Below, in pieces: positions 23,153-31,075 of a stretch of DNA of 39,687 nt. Made by a program: the position numbers and the translations under genes. Source of the stretch: Rhizobiaceae bacterium (GTDB lineage Bacteria; Pseudomonadota; Alphaproteobacteria; Rhizobiales; Rhizobiaceae); the NCBI GenBank assembly GCA_027483885.1, contig JAIXTO010000149.1:1-39687 (forward strand), given 5' to 3'. Each line of letters begins with the position of its first letter. Within the stretch, counting starts at the first letter, position 1. The notes beneath the pieces are model-generated. The model did no database searches and had not been told where the DNA came from. It saw only the letters and a program-made list of their open reading frames with translations.

Positions 23153-24322
23153 TTGGCGTTGCAACGCAACCTGAAATCCGTGGAGATTCTGCCGCAGGAT
23201 GCCGAAAAGGCACTGCTGGTGGGACGTGTCTGGTCCAATGCGGCTGAAGGCCCTTGCCCGGTTGTTCTGCGTGACGGCCGCGTGCTGGACGTGAGCGGAT
23301 TTTCCGCAACCATGTCCGGCCTCCTGGAAATTGATGGCATCGCGTCAAAGCTTGAGCAGGCGACGGATCTTCCCGATCTTGGCGCCCTTGATGATTTCCT
23401 CACCGGTGCGGCTGGCCGTCTGCTGGCCCCGATCGACCTTCAGGCGATCAAGGCGGCCGGCGTGACCTTTGCAGACAGCATGCTGGAGCGGGTGATCGAG
23501 GAACAGGCCAAGGGCGATGCCGGGCGTGCGCAGGATATCCGCGCAAAGCTTGCGCCAGTGCTCGGCGACAGTCTGCGTGGGCTCGTTGCGGGCTCGGAGC
23601 AGGCGGCCAAGGTCAAGACGCTGCTGCAGGATATGGGCCTCTGGTCGCAATATCTCGAAGTCGGCATCGGGCCGGACGCGGAAATCTTCACCAAGGCCCA
23701 ACCGATGTCGTCGGTCGGCTGCGGCGATGTCGTCGGCATCCATCCGATTTCGCAATGGAACAATCCGGAGCCGGAAGTGGTGCTGGCTGTGCGCTCGGAC
23801 GGCACGATCGTCGGCGCGACGCTGGGCAATGCTGTGAACCTGCGCGGTGTCGAGAGGCGCTCGGCGCTTCTGCTCGGCAAGGCGAAGGACAACAACGCCT
23901 CCTGCGCCATCGGCCCATTCATCCGGCTCTTCGATGACGGTTTTTCCATGGATGACCTGCGCAAGGTGCGCGTTTCCCTGCTGGTGCGGGGCGAAGACGG
24001 TTTCGAAATGACGGGTGAGAGCCCGATGGAAGCGATCAGCCGCACGCCGGAAAACCTTGCCTCGCAATTGCGCAACCGCAACCATCAATATCCTGATGGC
24101 GCGGTGCTTTTCCTCGGCACGATGTTTGCACCGGTCAAGGACCGCCGCGGCGTGGGGCTTGGTTTTACGCACGAGGTCGGAGACCGCGTCGAGATCGCGA
24201 CACCGATGCTCGGGCGCCTGGTCAACATCGTTGATCGCACCGACGCCTGCCCCGAATGGACGTTTGGCACGCGAGCGCTTTTCCAGAACCTGGCCCGCCG
24301 CGGCTTGGCTGACAAGGCTTGA
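23153..24322 (+). CDS. FAH-family 2-keto-3-deoxy sugar-acid dehydratase (XylX-like)
   Basis: A 389-residue protein, longer than simple FAH hydrolases and close to XylX-type 2-keto-3-deoxypentonate dehydratases, which give 2-ketoglutarate semialdehyde. It shares with them WSQYLEVGIGPDAEIFTK, the acidic pair E206/E208 in NNPEPEVV, KAKDNNASCAIGPF and HQYPDGAVLFLGTMF. An oddity: where the third metal ligand Asp is expected (GND VNLRD in XylX, as I recall it), this protein has GNAVNLRG, with Ala227. The start is TTG at 23153, with GGGAGGGG six bases upstream; no in-frame ATG fits. It leads an operon with the TRAP genes. The family is secure, the substrate is not. Confidence 0.82.
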   Translation: MALQRNLKSVEILPQDAEKALLVGRVWSNAAEGPCPVVLRDGRVLDVSGFSATMSGLLEIDGIASKLEQATDLPDLGALDDFLTGAAGRLLAPIDLQAIKAAGVTFADSMLERVIEEQAKGDAGRAQDIRAKLAPVLGDSLRGLVAGSEQAAKVKTLLQDMGLWSQYLEVGIGPDAEIFTKAQPMSSVGCGDVVGIHPISQWNNPEPEVVLAVRSDGTIVGATLGNAVNLRGVERRSALLLGKAKDNNASCAIGPFIRLFDDGFSMDDLRKVRVSLLVRGEDGFEMTGESPMEAISRTPENLASQLRNRNHQYPDGAVLFLGTMFAPVKDRRGVGLGFTHEVGDRVEIATPMLGRLVNIVDRTDACPEWTFGTRALFQNLARRGLADKA

Positions 24323-24329
24323 GGGGCGC

Positions 24330-24863
24330 ATGACCAAGATCGTCGATCTCTTTTACAAGTGTCTCGAACTCCTGCTGATCCTGCTTCTCAGTGGCATGGC
24401 GCTGATGGTGTTCGTTAATGTCCTGCTCCGCTACGGCTTCAATTCGGGCCTGACCGTGTCGGATGAAATGGCGCGTTACTTCTTCGTGTGGCTCACCTTC
24501 ATCGGTGCCGTCGTCGGCTTCCGGGAATACGGCCATCTGGGCGTTGAAACGATGGTCGGCCTTCTCGGGCGCCGCGGGCGGCTCGTCTGCATGGCCTTGA
24601 GCAATCTTGTCATCCTCGGCGTGTCCCTGCTGTTCTTCTGGGGCACCTGGAAGCAGTTGCCGATCAACGCCAGCATGAAGGCGCCGGTCACGGGGCTTTC
24701 CATGGGATGGGTCTACGGCATCGGCTTTTTTACCGGCGGTGGATGCGCGCTGATTGCGCTCGAACGCCTGGTGCGCTCGGTGACCGGTCGCATCACCGAT
24801 GCAGAAATTGCTGCCTTTGCCGGTGAAGACCAGAGCATTGAAAAGCTGGCGGAGCGCGTCTGA
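24330..24863 (+). CDS. TRAP transporter small permease (DctQ type)
   Basis: A 177-residue membrane protein with four hydrophobic segments, the normal form of DctQ subunits. It shows NVLLRYGFNSGLTVSDEMARY (about 30-50), the conserved R/E region of the family, and REYGHLGVE. It starts 7 bases after the XylX-like stop with GAGGGGC upstream. Frames open further upstream belong to the preceding gene. It ends as TGATG with the large permease. DctQ pairs with DctM to import organic acids using the Na+ gradient. Confidence 0.9.
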   Translation: MTKIVDLFYKCLELLLILLLSGMALMVFVNVLLRYGFNSGLTVSDEMARYFFVWLTFIGAVVGFREYGHLGVETMVGLLGRRGRLVCMALSNLVILGVSLLFFWGTWKQLPINASMKAPVTGLSMGWVYGIGFFTGGGCALIALERLVRSVTGRITDAEIAAFAGEDQSIEKLAERV

Positions 24864-26140
24864 TGACCCTGATCGTCTTTATCGTTTCGCTGCTCGGCGC
24901 CATGGCGATCGGGGTTCCCGTCGCCTTTTCCCTGATGTTCTGCGGCGTCACCCTCATGTGGTACATGGGGATGTTCAACAGCCAGATCATCGCCCAGAAC
25001 ATGATCGCCGGCGCCGATACATTCACGCTTCTGGCCATTCCCTTCTTTGTGCTGGCCGGCGAGTTGATGAATTCAGGCGGTCTGTCGCGGCGCATCATCG
25101 AGTTTGCCATCGCCTGCGTTGGGCACATTCGTGGCGGCCTTGGCATTGTCGCCATCATGGCGGCCGTTATCATGGCCTCGATCTCGGGCTCGGCCGCTGC
25201 CGATACCGCAGCGCTTGCCGCCATCCTCATCCCGATGATGGCAAAGGCCGGCTATAACGTGCCGCGCTCGGCGGGCCTCATCGCGTCCGGCGGCATTATC
25301 GCGCCGGTCATTCCGCCCTCGATGGCCTTCATCGTGTTTGGCGTGGCCGCCAATGTCTCGATCACGCAGCTCTTTATGGCGGGCATCGTGCCCGGCATCC
25401 TGATGGGTGTGGCACTTGTCGTCGCCTGGCAGATCGTGGTGCGCAAGGACAATATCCAGCCGCTGCCAAAGGCAAGCGGGGGTGAGCGTATTCGCGTAAC
25501 AGGACGTGCTGCCTGGGCGCTCGGCATGCCCGTCATCATCCTTGGTGGCATCAAGGCCGGCGTCGTCACGCCGACCGAGGCAGCCGTCATTGCCGCAGCT
25601 TACGCCATGTTCGTTGGCATGGTGATCTACCGCGAACTGAAGCCGAAGGACCTGCCACGGGTCGTTCTGCAGGCGGCCAAGACGACGTCGATCATCATGT
25701 TCCTGGTCTGCGCAGCACTCGTCTCGTCCTGGTTGATTACGGCTGCCAATATTCCCGGCGAAATCACCCAGTATATCGAACCCCTGATCGACCGCCCGAT
25801 GCTGCTGATGTTCGTCATCATGCTGCTGGTCCTGCTCGTCGGAACCGCGCTGGACCTCACGCCGACCATCCTGATCCTGACGCCGGTGCTGATGCCGATC
25901 ATCAAGCAGGCGGGCATCGATCCGGTTTATTTCGGCGTCATGTTCATCATGAACTGCTGCATCGGCCTCATTACGCCGCCGGTCGGCGTGGTGCTGAACG
26001 TGGTGAGCGGCGTCGGCCGCGTGCCGCTCGGCAAGGTCATCACCGGCGTGACGCCGTTCCTGATCGCCCAGGTTCTGGTGCTGCTTGTGCTCGTTGTGTT
26101 TCCGCAGATCGTCACCGTGCCGGCCCAATGGCTGCGGTGA
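24863..26140 (+). CDS. TRAP transporter large permease (DctM type)
   Basis: A 425-residue polytopic protein of standard DctM length with about 12 membrane segments. Family stretches include FTLLAIPFFVLAGELMNSGG, ASISGSAAADTAALAAILIP, SGGIIAPVIPPSMAFIVFG and NCCIGLITPPVGVVLNVV. It is the Na+-coupled channel subunit. The start overlaps the DctQ stop by one base. It is followed after 44 bases by the binding protein, so the order is Q-M-P. Confidence 0.93.
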   Translation: MTLIVFIVSLLGAMAIGVPVAFSLMFCGVTLMWYMGMFNSQIIAQNMIAGADTFTLLAIPFFVLAGELMNSGGLSRRIIEFAIACVGHIRGGLGIVAIMAAVIMASISGSAAADTAALAAILIPMMAKAGYNVPRSAGLIASGGIIAPVIPPSMAFIVFGVAANVSITQLFMAGIVPGILMGVALVVAWQIVVRKDNIQPLPKASGGERIRVTGRAAWALGMPVIILGGIKAGVVTPTEAAVIAAAYAMFVGMVIYRELKPKDLPRVVLQAAKTTSIIMFLVCAALVSSWLITAANIPGEITQYIEPLIDRPMLLMFVIMLLVLLVGTALDLTPTILILTPVLMPIIKQAGIDPVYFGVMFIMNCCIGLITPPVGVVLNVVSGVGRVPLGKVITGVTPFLIAQVLVLLVLVVFPQIVTVPAQWLR

Positions 26141-26184
26141 CGCGCATTCCACCATCTCATTCAGAAATCCAGGGAGGATATGTC

Positions 26185-27189
26185 ATGAGAAAGTTACTGC
26201 TCGCAACCACTGCACTCGCCTTTGCCGCTTCGGCGGCAGCCCCGGCTTTTGCCGATTTCAACAGCCGCACCATCCGTGTTTCGAACGGCATCAATGCCGA
26301 TCACCCCGTCGGCAATGGCATCAAGGCCATGCAGGCGTGCCTCGATGAAAAGTCCGGCGGTAAGCTGAAGCTGCAGGCCTTCTGGGGCGGTGCTCTCGGC
26401 GGTGACCTTCAGGCAACGCAGGCGCTGCGCTCCGGCGTGCAGGAAGCCGTCGTCACCTCGTCTTCGCCGCTCGTTGGCATCGAGCCGGCGCTTGGCGTGT
26501 TCGATCTGCCCTTCCTGTTTGCCAATGCCCAGGAAGCCTACAAGGTTCTGGACGGCAAGTTCGGCGACATGATGAACGAGAAGATGGCAGCCGTCGGTCT
26601 CGTCAATCTCGCTTACTGGGAAAACGGCTTCCGCAACCTGTCGAACTCCGTTCGCCCGGTTGAGAAGTGGGAAGATTTCCAGGGGATGAAGGTTCGCGTC
26701 ATGCAGAACAACATCTTCCTCGACACCTTCCAGAACCTCGGCGCCAATGCCACGCCGATGGCGTTCGGCGAAGTGTTTTCCGCGCTCGAAACCAAGACCA
26801 TCGACGCGCAAGAAAACCCCTATGTGACGATCGACACCTCGAAATTCTTCGAAGTGCAGAAATTCGTCACCGAGACCAACCACGCCTACACGCCCTTCCT
26901 CTTCCTCTTCTCCAAGGCGATCTTCGATACCTATACGCCTGACGAGCAGGCCGCCCTTCGCGCGTGCGCAGTCGTCGGGCGCGATGTTGAGCGTGGCGTG
27001 ATTACCGACCTCAACAAGAAGTCGCTGGAAAAGATCAAGGAAGCCGGCCTTAAGGTCAACACGCTCTCGGAAGACGAGCAGAAGCGCATCCGCGAAAAGT
27101 CCATGGTGGTCTACCAGAAGCACAAGGCTGAAATCGGCGCCGACGTCGTCGACGGCATCGTTGCCGAGCTTGCTGCTATTCGCAAGTAA
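26185..27189 (+). CDS. TRAP transporter substrate-binding protein (DctP type)
   Basis: A 334-residue periplasmic protein with a signal peptide likely cut after AFA (residue 23). It has the conserved carboxylate-binding arginine R171 in GMKVRVMQNN, and FGEVFSALETKTIDAQENP, both typical of DctP-family proteins. It should bind an acid sugar or other carboxylate. AGGGAGGATATGTC precedes the ATG at 26185; an in-frame upstream codon at 26128 overlaps the DctM gene and is not used. It ends the operon, and a strong terminator follows 26 bases later. The neighbouring dehydratases and dehydrogenases suggest an aldonate ligand, unproven. Confidence 0.92.
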   Translation: MRKLLLATTALAFAASAAAPAFADFNSRTIRVSNGINADHPVGNGIKAMQACLDEKSGGKLKLQAFWGGALGGDLQATQALRSGVQEAVVTSSSPLVGIEPALGVFDLPFLFANAQEAYKVLDGKFGDMMNEKMAAVGLVNLAYWENGFRNLSNSVRPVEKWEDFQGMKVRVMQNNIFLDTFQNLGANATPMAFGEVFSALETKTIDAQENPYVTIDTSKFFEVQKFVTETNHAYTPFLFLFSKAIFDTYTPDEQAALRACAVVGRDVERGVITDLNKKSLEKIKEAGLKVNTLSEDEQKRIREKSMVVYQKHKAEIGADVVDGIVAELAAIRK

Positions 27190-27215
27190 TCACGGCTGAA
27201 GCATTTTCCCGAAAT

Positions 27216-27251
27216 AAAGGCCTGCAGCGGTGTCTCCGCTGCGGGCCTTTT
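27216..27251. terminator. Bidirectional Rho-independent terminator
   Basis: AAAGGCCTGCAGCGG (27216-27230) pairs with CCGCTGCGGGCCTTT (27236-27250), a 15-bp stem with one T-G pair and the loop TGTCT. It ends in TTTT for the TRAP operon, and the opposite strand continues as TTTATTTC, so it can also end the converging EamA transcript. Confidence 0.88.
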
Positions 27252-27278
27252 GCGTTTCAGGGCCGTTACGGCAGGCCA

Positions 27279-28196
27279 CTATTCCGGAACTGCCGGCAGA
27301 ACTTTATCGCGCTTTTTCAACTGCTGCTCCCGGAAGAAGATGAACAGGCCGGAGCCGACGATGAGGGCAGCACCGATGACCATGGTGGTGCGCGGCACTT
27401 CTCCAAAAAACCACCAACCGAAGACGATGGCCCAGAGCAGCAGCGTATATTGCAGTGGCGCAACCGTGGCCGCATCCGAGATTTTCAGCGCCCGGTTGAC
27501 CAGCATATGCGCGCTCATGGCAACCACGCCGAGGAGGGAGAGGGCCAGCACTTCTGTGACCGAAGACAGCGGCGTCCAGTCGAACGGCGCAAAGACGAGG
27601 CCGGCAAGGGCCGCCCCTCCGGTCTGGAACAGCACCAGTGTCTTGTCCGGCGTGCCGCGAAGGCTGCGCCCCGACAGCATCATGAAGGCAAAGGCTGCCG
27701 TGCCGATGATCGAGATCAGCGCGGGTGCCGTAAACATGGCGCTCGACGGCTCGAGCGTCACGATGACGCCGATAAAACCGACGCCGATGGCCGTCCACCG
27801 GCGCCAGCCGACGTGTTCGCCGAGCAGGAACGGGGAGGCGGCGGCGACATAGATCGGCGCTGCCAGCCAATAGGTCATGACGTCAGCGAGCGGCAGGTAC
27901 ATCACGGCATAATAGAAGCAGAACAGTTCCAGTGTGGAAAAGACGACACGAGCCGCCTGCAGGCCCGGCCGTTCGGCCTCCACGATGGGTCTCTTGCCCG
28001 CCATCCAGAGGAACGGCGACAGGATGACAAGGGCGGCAACGCTTCGGATGAGGATGACCTGCCCGAGCCCGTAGCTCGCCACCAGCCATTTGCCCATGGC
28101 GTCATTCAGCGCAAACATCAGCATGCCCAGAAGCATGATCGCGGGGCCGGCAAAGGCCGCAGCCGAGGCGGCGCGGCGGGAAGGGGACTTTAACAT
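27279..28196 (-). CDS. EamA/DMT-superfamily membrane transporter
   Basis: A 305-residue protein with about ten hydrophobic segments arranged as two EamA repeats (roughly 15-150 and 160-295), the drug/metabolite transporter layout. Such proteins usually export or exchange small metabolites; the substrate is unknown. GGAGCAGAC precedes the ATG. It lies 37 bases after the enolase-superfamily gene on the same strand and is very likely in its operon, which ties it to the sugar-acid regulon. It could export an intermediate or act as a second uptake system. Confidence 0.85.
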   Translation of the reverse strand: MLKSPSRRAASAAAFAGPAIMLLGMLMFALNDAMGKWLVASYGLGQVILIRSVAALVILSPFLWMAGKRPIVEAERPGLQAARVVFSTLELFCFYYAVMYLPLADVMTYWLAAPIYVAAASPFLLGEHVGWRRWTAIGVGFIGVIVTLEPSSAMFTAPALISIIGTAAFAFMMLSGRSLRGTPDKTLVLFQTGGAALAGLVFAPFDWTPLSSVTEVLALSLLGVVAMSAHMLVNRALKISDAATVAPLQYTLLLWAIVFGWWFFGEVPRTTMVIGAALIVGSGLFIFFREQQLKKRDKVLPAVPE

Positions 28197-28233
28197 GTCT
28201 GCTCCGAAGAAGGTGGGGTCGGTCGCGCCGTGA

Positions 28234-29436
28234 TCAGAGGTGCGAGAGATCGGAAAGGCGGCGGCTCACGGTAAAGGCACGGTCGAGATCCGGGTTCAGC
28301 TCCATGCCGAGGCCCGGGCCTGGCGGCACCGTGATCATGCCGTTCTGCACTGTCGGCAGCGCTGTGACCAGATCCCTGTACCAGGTGTTGTAGAAGGCAC
28401 GCACACTTTCCTGCACAAGCGCATTCGGTGCATTGAGCGACAGATGCGTCGAGGCGCAGAGCACTACCGGCCCGGTGCAATCATGCGGGGCAACCGGCAG
28501 GTGCCAGGCTTCGGCCATGGAGGCAATCTTGCGGGCTTCGGATAGCCCGCCGCACCAGGAAATGTCGAGCATCACAACACCCGCCACGCCCGTTTCCAGG
28601 TAATCGCGAAAACCCCAGCGGGTGGCCAGCGTTTCCGAGGCGGAAATCGGGGCCGGCGACACATCCGCATAGCGCTTCAGGCTCGAAAGGCTGTCCATCT
28701 TGATCGGGTCTTCGTGCCAGAAGGTCTGGAACGGAGTGAGTGCCTTTGCAATCTGCATGGCCGGCAGCAATTGCCACATCGAGTGGAATTCCACCATGAT
28801 ATCCATGCGGTCGCCAACGGCCGAGCGGATCTTTTCGAACGGCACCAGCGCCTGCTTCAGGTCCGGCATCGAGATGTAGGAGCCACGCGTCTTTTCGGCG
28901 GCGGCGTCGAACGGCCAGATCTTCATGGCGGTAATGCCGTCTTCCAGAAGCGAATGGGCCAGTTCGTCGGCGCGCTCCAGGAAGCCGTTGAGGTCGTCGT
29001 AATCGCGCCCGCCCGACAGGCCGTAATTGGCCGTCGCCTGACCCGTCGCCTTCTTGATGTATTCGGTGCCCGCGCAGGTGTTGTAGGTGCGGATCTCGCG
29101 GCGGGTGAAGCCGCCGAGAAGCTGGGCAATCGGCTGGCCGGTCGCCTTGCCGAAAATGTCCCAGAGCGCGATGTCGAAGGCGGAATTCCCGCGCATTTCG
29201 GCTCCGGACGAGCGAAAGCCGACATAACCGACGAGATCGGCGGCAAGCTTGTCGATCTCCAGCGGATCGCGGCCGATGACCCGAGGTGCCACATATTCGT
29301 GCAGATAGGCCTCCACCGTCTCTGCCCCGAAAAAGGTCTCTCCAAGACCAGTCAAACCCTCGTCCGTGTGAACGAGAACCCACAAGAGATTGGGGCGCTC
29401 GCCGATGCGAACGGTTTCAATCGCCGTAATTTTCAA
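28234..29436 (-). CDS. Enolase-superfamily sugar-acid dehydratase (mandelate racemase group)
   Basis: A 400-residue enzyme with an N-terminal capping domain and a C-terminal TIM barrel. Likely active-site residues are K172 (MKIWPF), metal ligands E216 (MVEFHSMW), E242 (WHEDP) and E268 (SETLA), the Asp291-His318 dyad (MLDISW, VAPHD) and E343. The second lysine of the usual KxK motif is Trp174. This pattern is that of acid-sugar dehydratases, which remove water to give 2-keto-3-deoxy acids, the substrate type of the XylX-like enzyme. The start is TTG at 29436, with GGGAGG upstream, because homology begins at KITAIETVRIGE and the ATG nearby is out of frame. It leads the operon with the EamA gene. 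Confidence 0.85.
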   Translation of the reverse strand: MKITAIETVRIGERPNLLWVLVHTDEGLTGLGETFFGAETVEAYLHEYVAPRVIGRDPLEIDKLAADLVGYVGFRSSGAEMRGNSAFDIALWDIFGKATGQPIAQLLGGFTRREIRTYNTCAGTEYIKKATGQATANYGLSGGRDYDDLNGFLERADELAHSLLEDGITAMKIWPFDAAAEKTRGSYISMPDLKQALVPFEKIRSAVGDRMDIMVEFHSMWQLLPAMQIAKALTPFQTFWHEDPIKMDSLSSLKRYADVSPAPISASETLATRWGFRDYLETGVAGVVMLDISWCGGLSEARKIASMAEAWHLPVAPHDCTGPVVLCASTHLSLNAPNALVQESVRAFYNTWYRDLVTALPTVQNGMITVPPGPGLGMELNPDLDRAFTVSRRLSDLSHL

Positions 29437-29791
29437 GATGTCCTCCCATGCCTGTGCTGAACGGCCGGCCGAACTCCGGTCCTCCCCGTCCGTCACCTTC
29501 GCCAGAACCGTGGCAAAGAATCCACGGTCGCGATTGCAAATCCTGTCATGTTGTCAGACAAAGGGCAACGCCAAGATGCAGCCGAAAAGGGAGAGCAACG
29601 GCGGGCCGCAGGCATCCGGGAGCGTCAGACAGCTCTTGCGCCCGGATATTTCAAAGCCTGACGGAGTGCCAGAACAACGGCTTGTTTTCGTCTGAGATTG
29701 ATGACCTCCACATCGTCTGGAACAAAATCGCTGGCGCGTCGTTTCCGCCCGCCACCGACGGATCGTCCGTCCGGTAACAAGGAATACCGGC
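29437..29791. other. Divergent intergenic region without a gene
   Basis: These 355 bases separate the dehydratase operon (minus) from the MFS gene (plus). They contain the GntR-type operator and a promoter for the minus-strand operon (29533-29561). Short open frames exist but have no recognisable product. A promoter for the MFS gene must also lie here but no strong boxes were found. Confidence 0.5.
29533..29561 (-). promoter_or_regulatory. Promoter with perfect GntR-type operator (site 3)
   Basis: TTGTCAGACAA (29551-29561) is a perfect palindrome and fully matches the FadR-family operator TnGTnnnACnA. On the minus strand TTGTCT (29561-29556) and TGCAAT (29538-29533) are separated by 17 bases, a plausible -35/-10 pair for the dehydratase operon. 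The operator therefore overlaps the -35 box. The leader to the TTG start would be about 90 bases. Confidence 0.65.
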
Positions 29792-31069
29792 ATGCCGAAG
29801 TCTGTGAACGCCCGCCTGTCCGGCCGCTCCCTTGTTGCTCTTGCCGCGCTCAATTTTTTTCTGGCGGACGCGCGCGATGGGCTGGGGCCGTTTCTCGATG
29901 GCTTTCTGGCCACCCATGGCTGGTCGCCGATGACGCTGGGGATCATCGCGACGATCGGCGGCGTCCTTGGAATGATCGCGACTCCGCTGCTCGGCGCCCT
30001 TGTGGATGCCTCAACCGCCAAGCGCACGCTCATCATCGTCCCGGTCATCCTGGTCACAGCGTCGGCGCTCTGGACCCTTGCAAGCCCGGGCAACGCGGCC
30101 GTTTTCGGGGGATTGTCGATGACGGCCATCATAGGCGCGCTGGTCGGCCCGGCACTCATGGGCCTGACGCTCGGGCTTGTTGGCGAGCGTGCCTTTTCGC
30201 GTCAGGTCTCCCGCAATGAATTCTGGAACCATGCCGGCAACGTCGTCTCACTCGCCGGCATCTATGGTGCCACCGTGTATTTCGGCCTCAGTGGCATTGT
30301 CGGTCTGATGATCATCACGGCCTTTGCGGCCATTCTGGCGACCCTTGCGATCAATCCCCGCGAGATCGACCATCAGGTGGCGCGCGGGCTTGGGCATGAT
30401 GATGGCACGCCCGGCCCCTCGGGTTATGCGGTGCTGGTGGGCAGCAAGGGCCTTGTCCTGCTTGCGATCACACTGATGATCTTTCACTTCGGCAATGCGC
30501 CGATCAGCCGGCTGATCGCGCAGGATTTTTCGATCCAGCTCGGGACACCCTTCCGCACCACTGCGATCACCACAGGCGTCTCGCAGCTGTCGATGATTGC
30601 CATGGCCTTGGCGACGCCCTTTCTGCTTCGCCGCTTCGGGTTGGCCACCGTCTTTATCATCGCCCTCCTGTCGCTCCCGCTGCGGGGCCTCATCGCCGGC
30701 TCCTTCTCCGATTTCGGCGTCATCTACCCGGTGCAGATCCTCGACGGCATCGGGGCCGGTCTGATCGGCATTGCGACACCGATTGCCGCCGAACGGATAC
30801 TCTCCGGCACCGGACGCTTCAATGTCGGCTTTGCTGCCGTGATGACGGTGCAGGGCATCGGCGCATCGCTGAGCAATGTCGTGGCCGGCTGGCTGACGGA
30901 TCTCGGCGGTTATTCGCTCGCCTATTTCGTTCATGGTGGGGTGGCTGCACTTGCGGTTGCAGCCTTTCTCGCCGGTCGGCATGCCATTGCACCACCGCAG
31001 GACAAAGGCACTGGTGCCGGGGACGATTCCGCAGTAGCTAGCCGCCCGGGTGGCCCTTCCAACTCTTAA
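29792..31069 (+). CDS. Major facilitator superfamily transporter
   Basis: A 425-residue protein with about 12 hydrophobic segments. It carries MFS features such as GPFLDGFLATHGWSP after helix 1, GALVDASTAKR in the loop between helices 2 and 3, and a central charged loop near residues 190-215. The substrate cannot be read. AAGGAATACC precedes the ATG. It ends 6 bases before the ArsB/NhaD-like gene, so the pair forms an operon. Pairing with an ArsB-like protein suggests toxic-ion or drug efflux, but this is only context. The C-terminal 25 residues are Gly/Ser/Pro-rich and look disordered. Confidence 0.85.
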   Translation: MPKSVNARLSGRSLVALAALNFFLADARDGLGPFLDGFLATHGWSPMTLGIIATIGGVLGMIATPLLGALVDASTAKRTLIIVPVILVTASALWTLASPGNAAVFGGLSMTAIIGALVGPALMGLTLGLVGERAFSRQVSRNEFWNHAGNVVSLAGIYGATVYFGLSGIVGLMIITAFAAILATLAINPREIDHQVARGLGHDDGTPGPSGYAVLVGSKGLVLLAITLMIFHFGNAPISRLIAQDFSIQLGTPFRTTAITTGVSQLSMIAMALATPFLLRRFGLATVFIIALLSLPLRGLIAGSFSDFGVIYPVQILDGIGAGLIGIATPIAAERILSGTGRFNVGFAAVMTVQGIGASLSNVVAGWLTDLGGYSLAYFVHGGVAALAVAAFLAGRHAIAPPQDKGTGAGDDSAVASRPGGPSNS

Positions 31070-31075
31070 AAGCAG

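Noticed and set aside
29792-31069. MFS gene as arsJ
   Set aside because: ArsJ is normally paired with a glyceraldehyde-3-phosphate dehydrogenase gene, which is absent, so no symbol was given.
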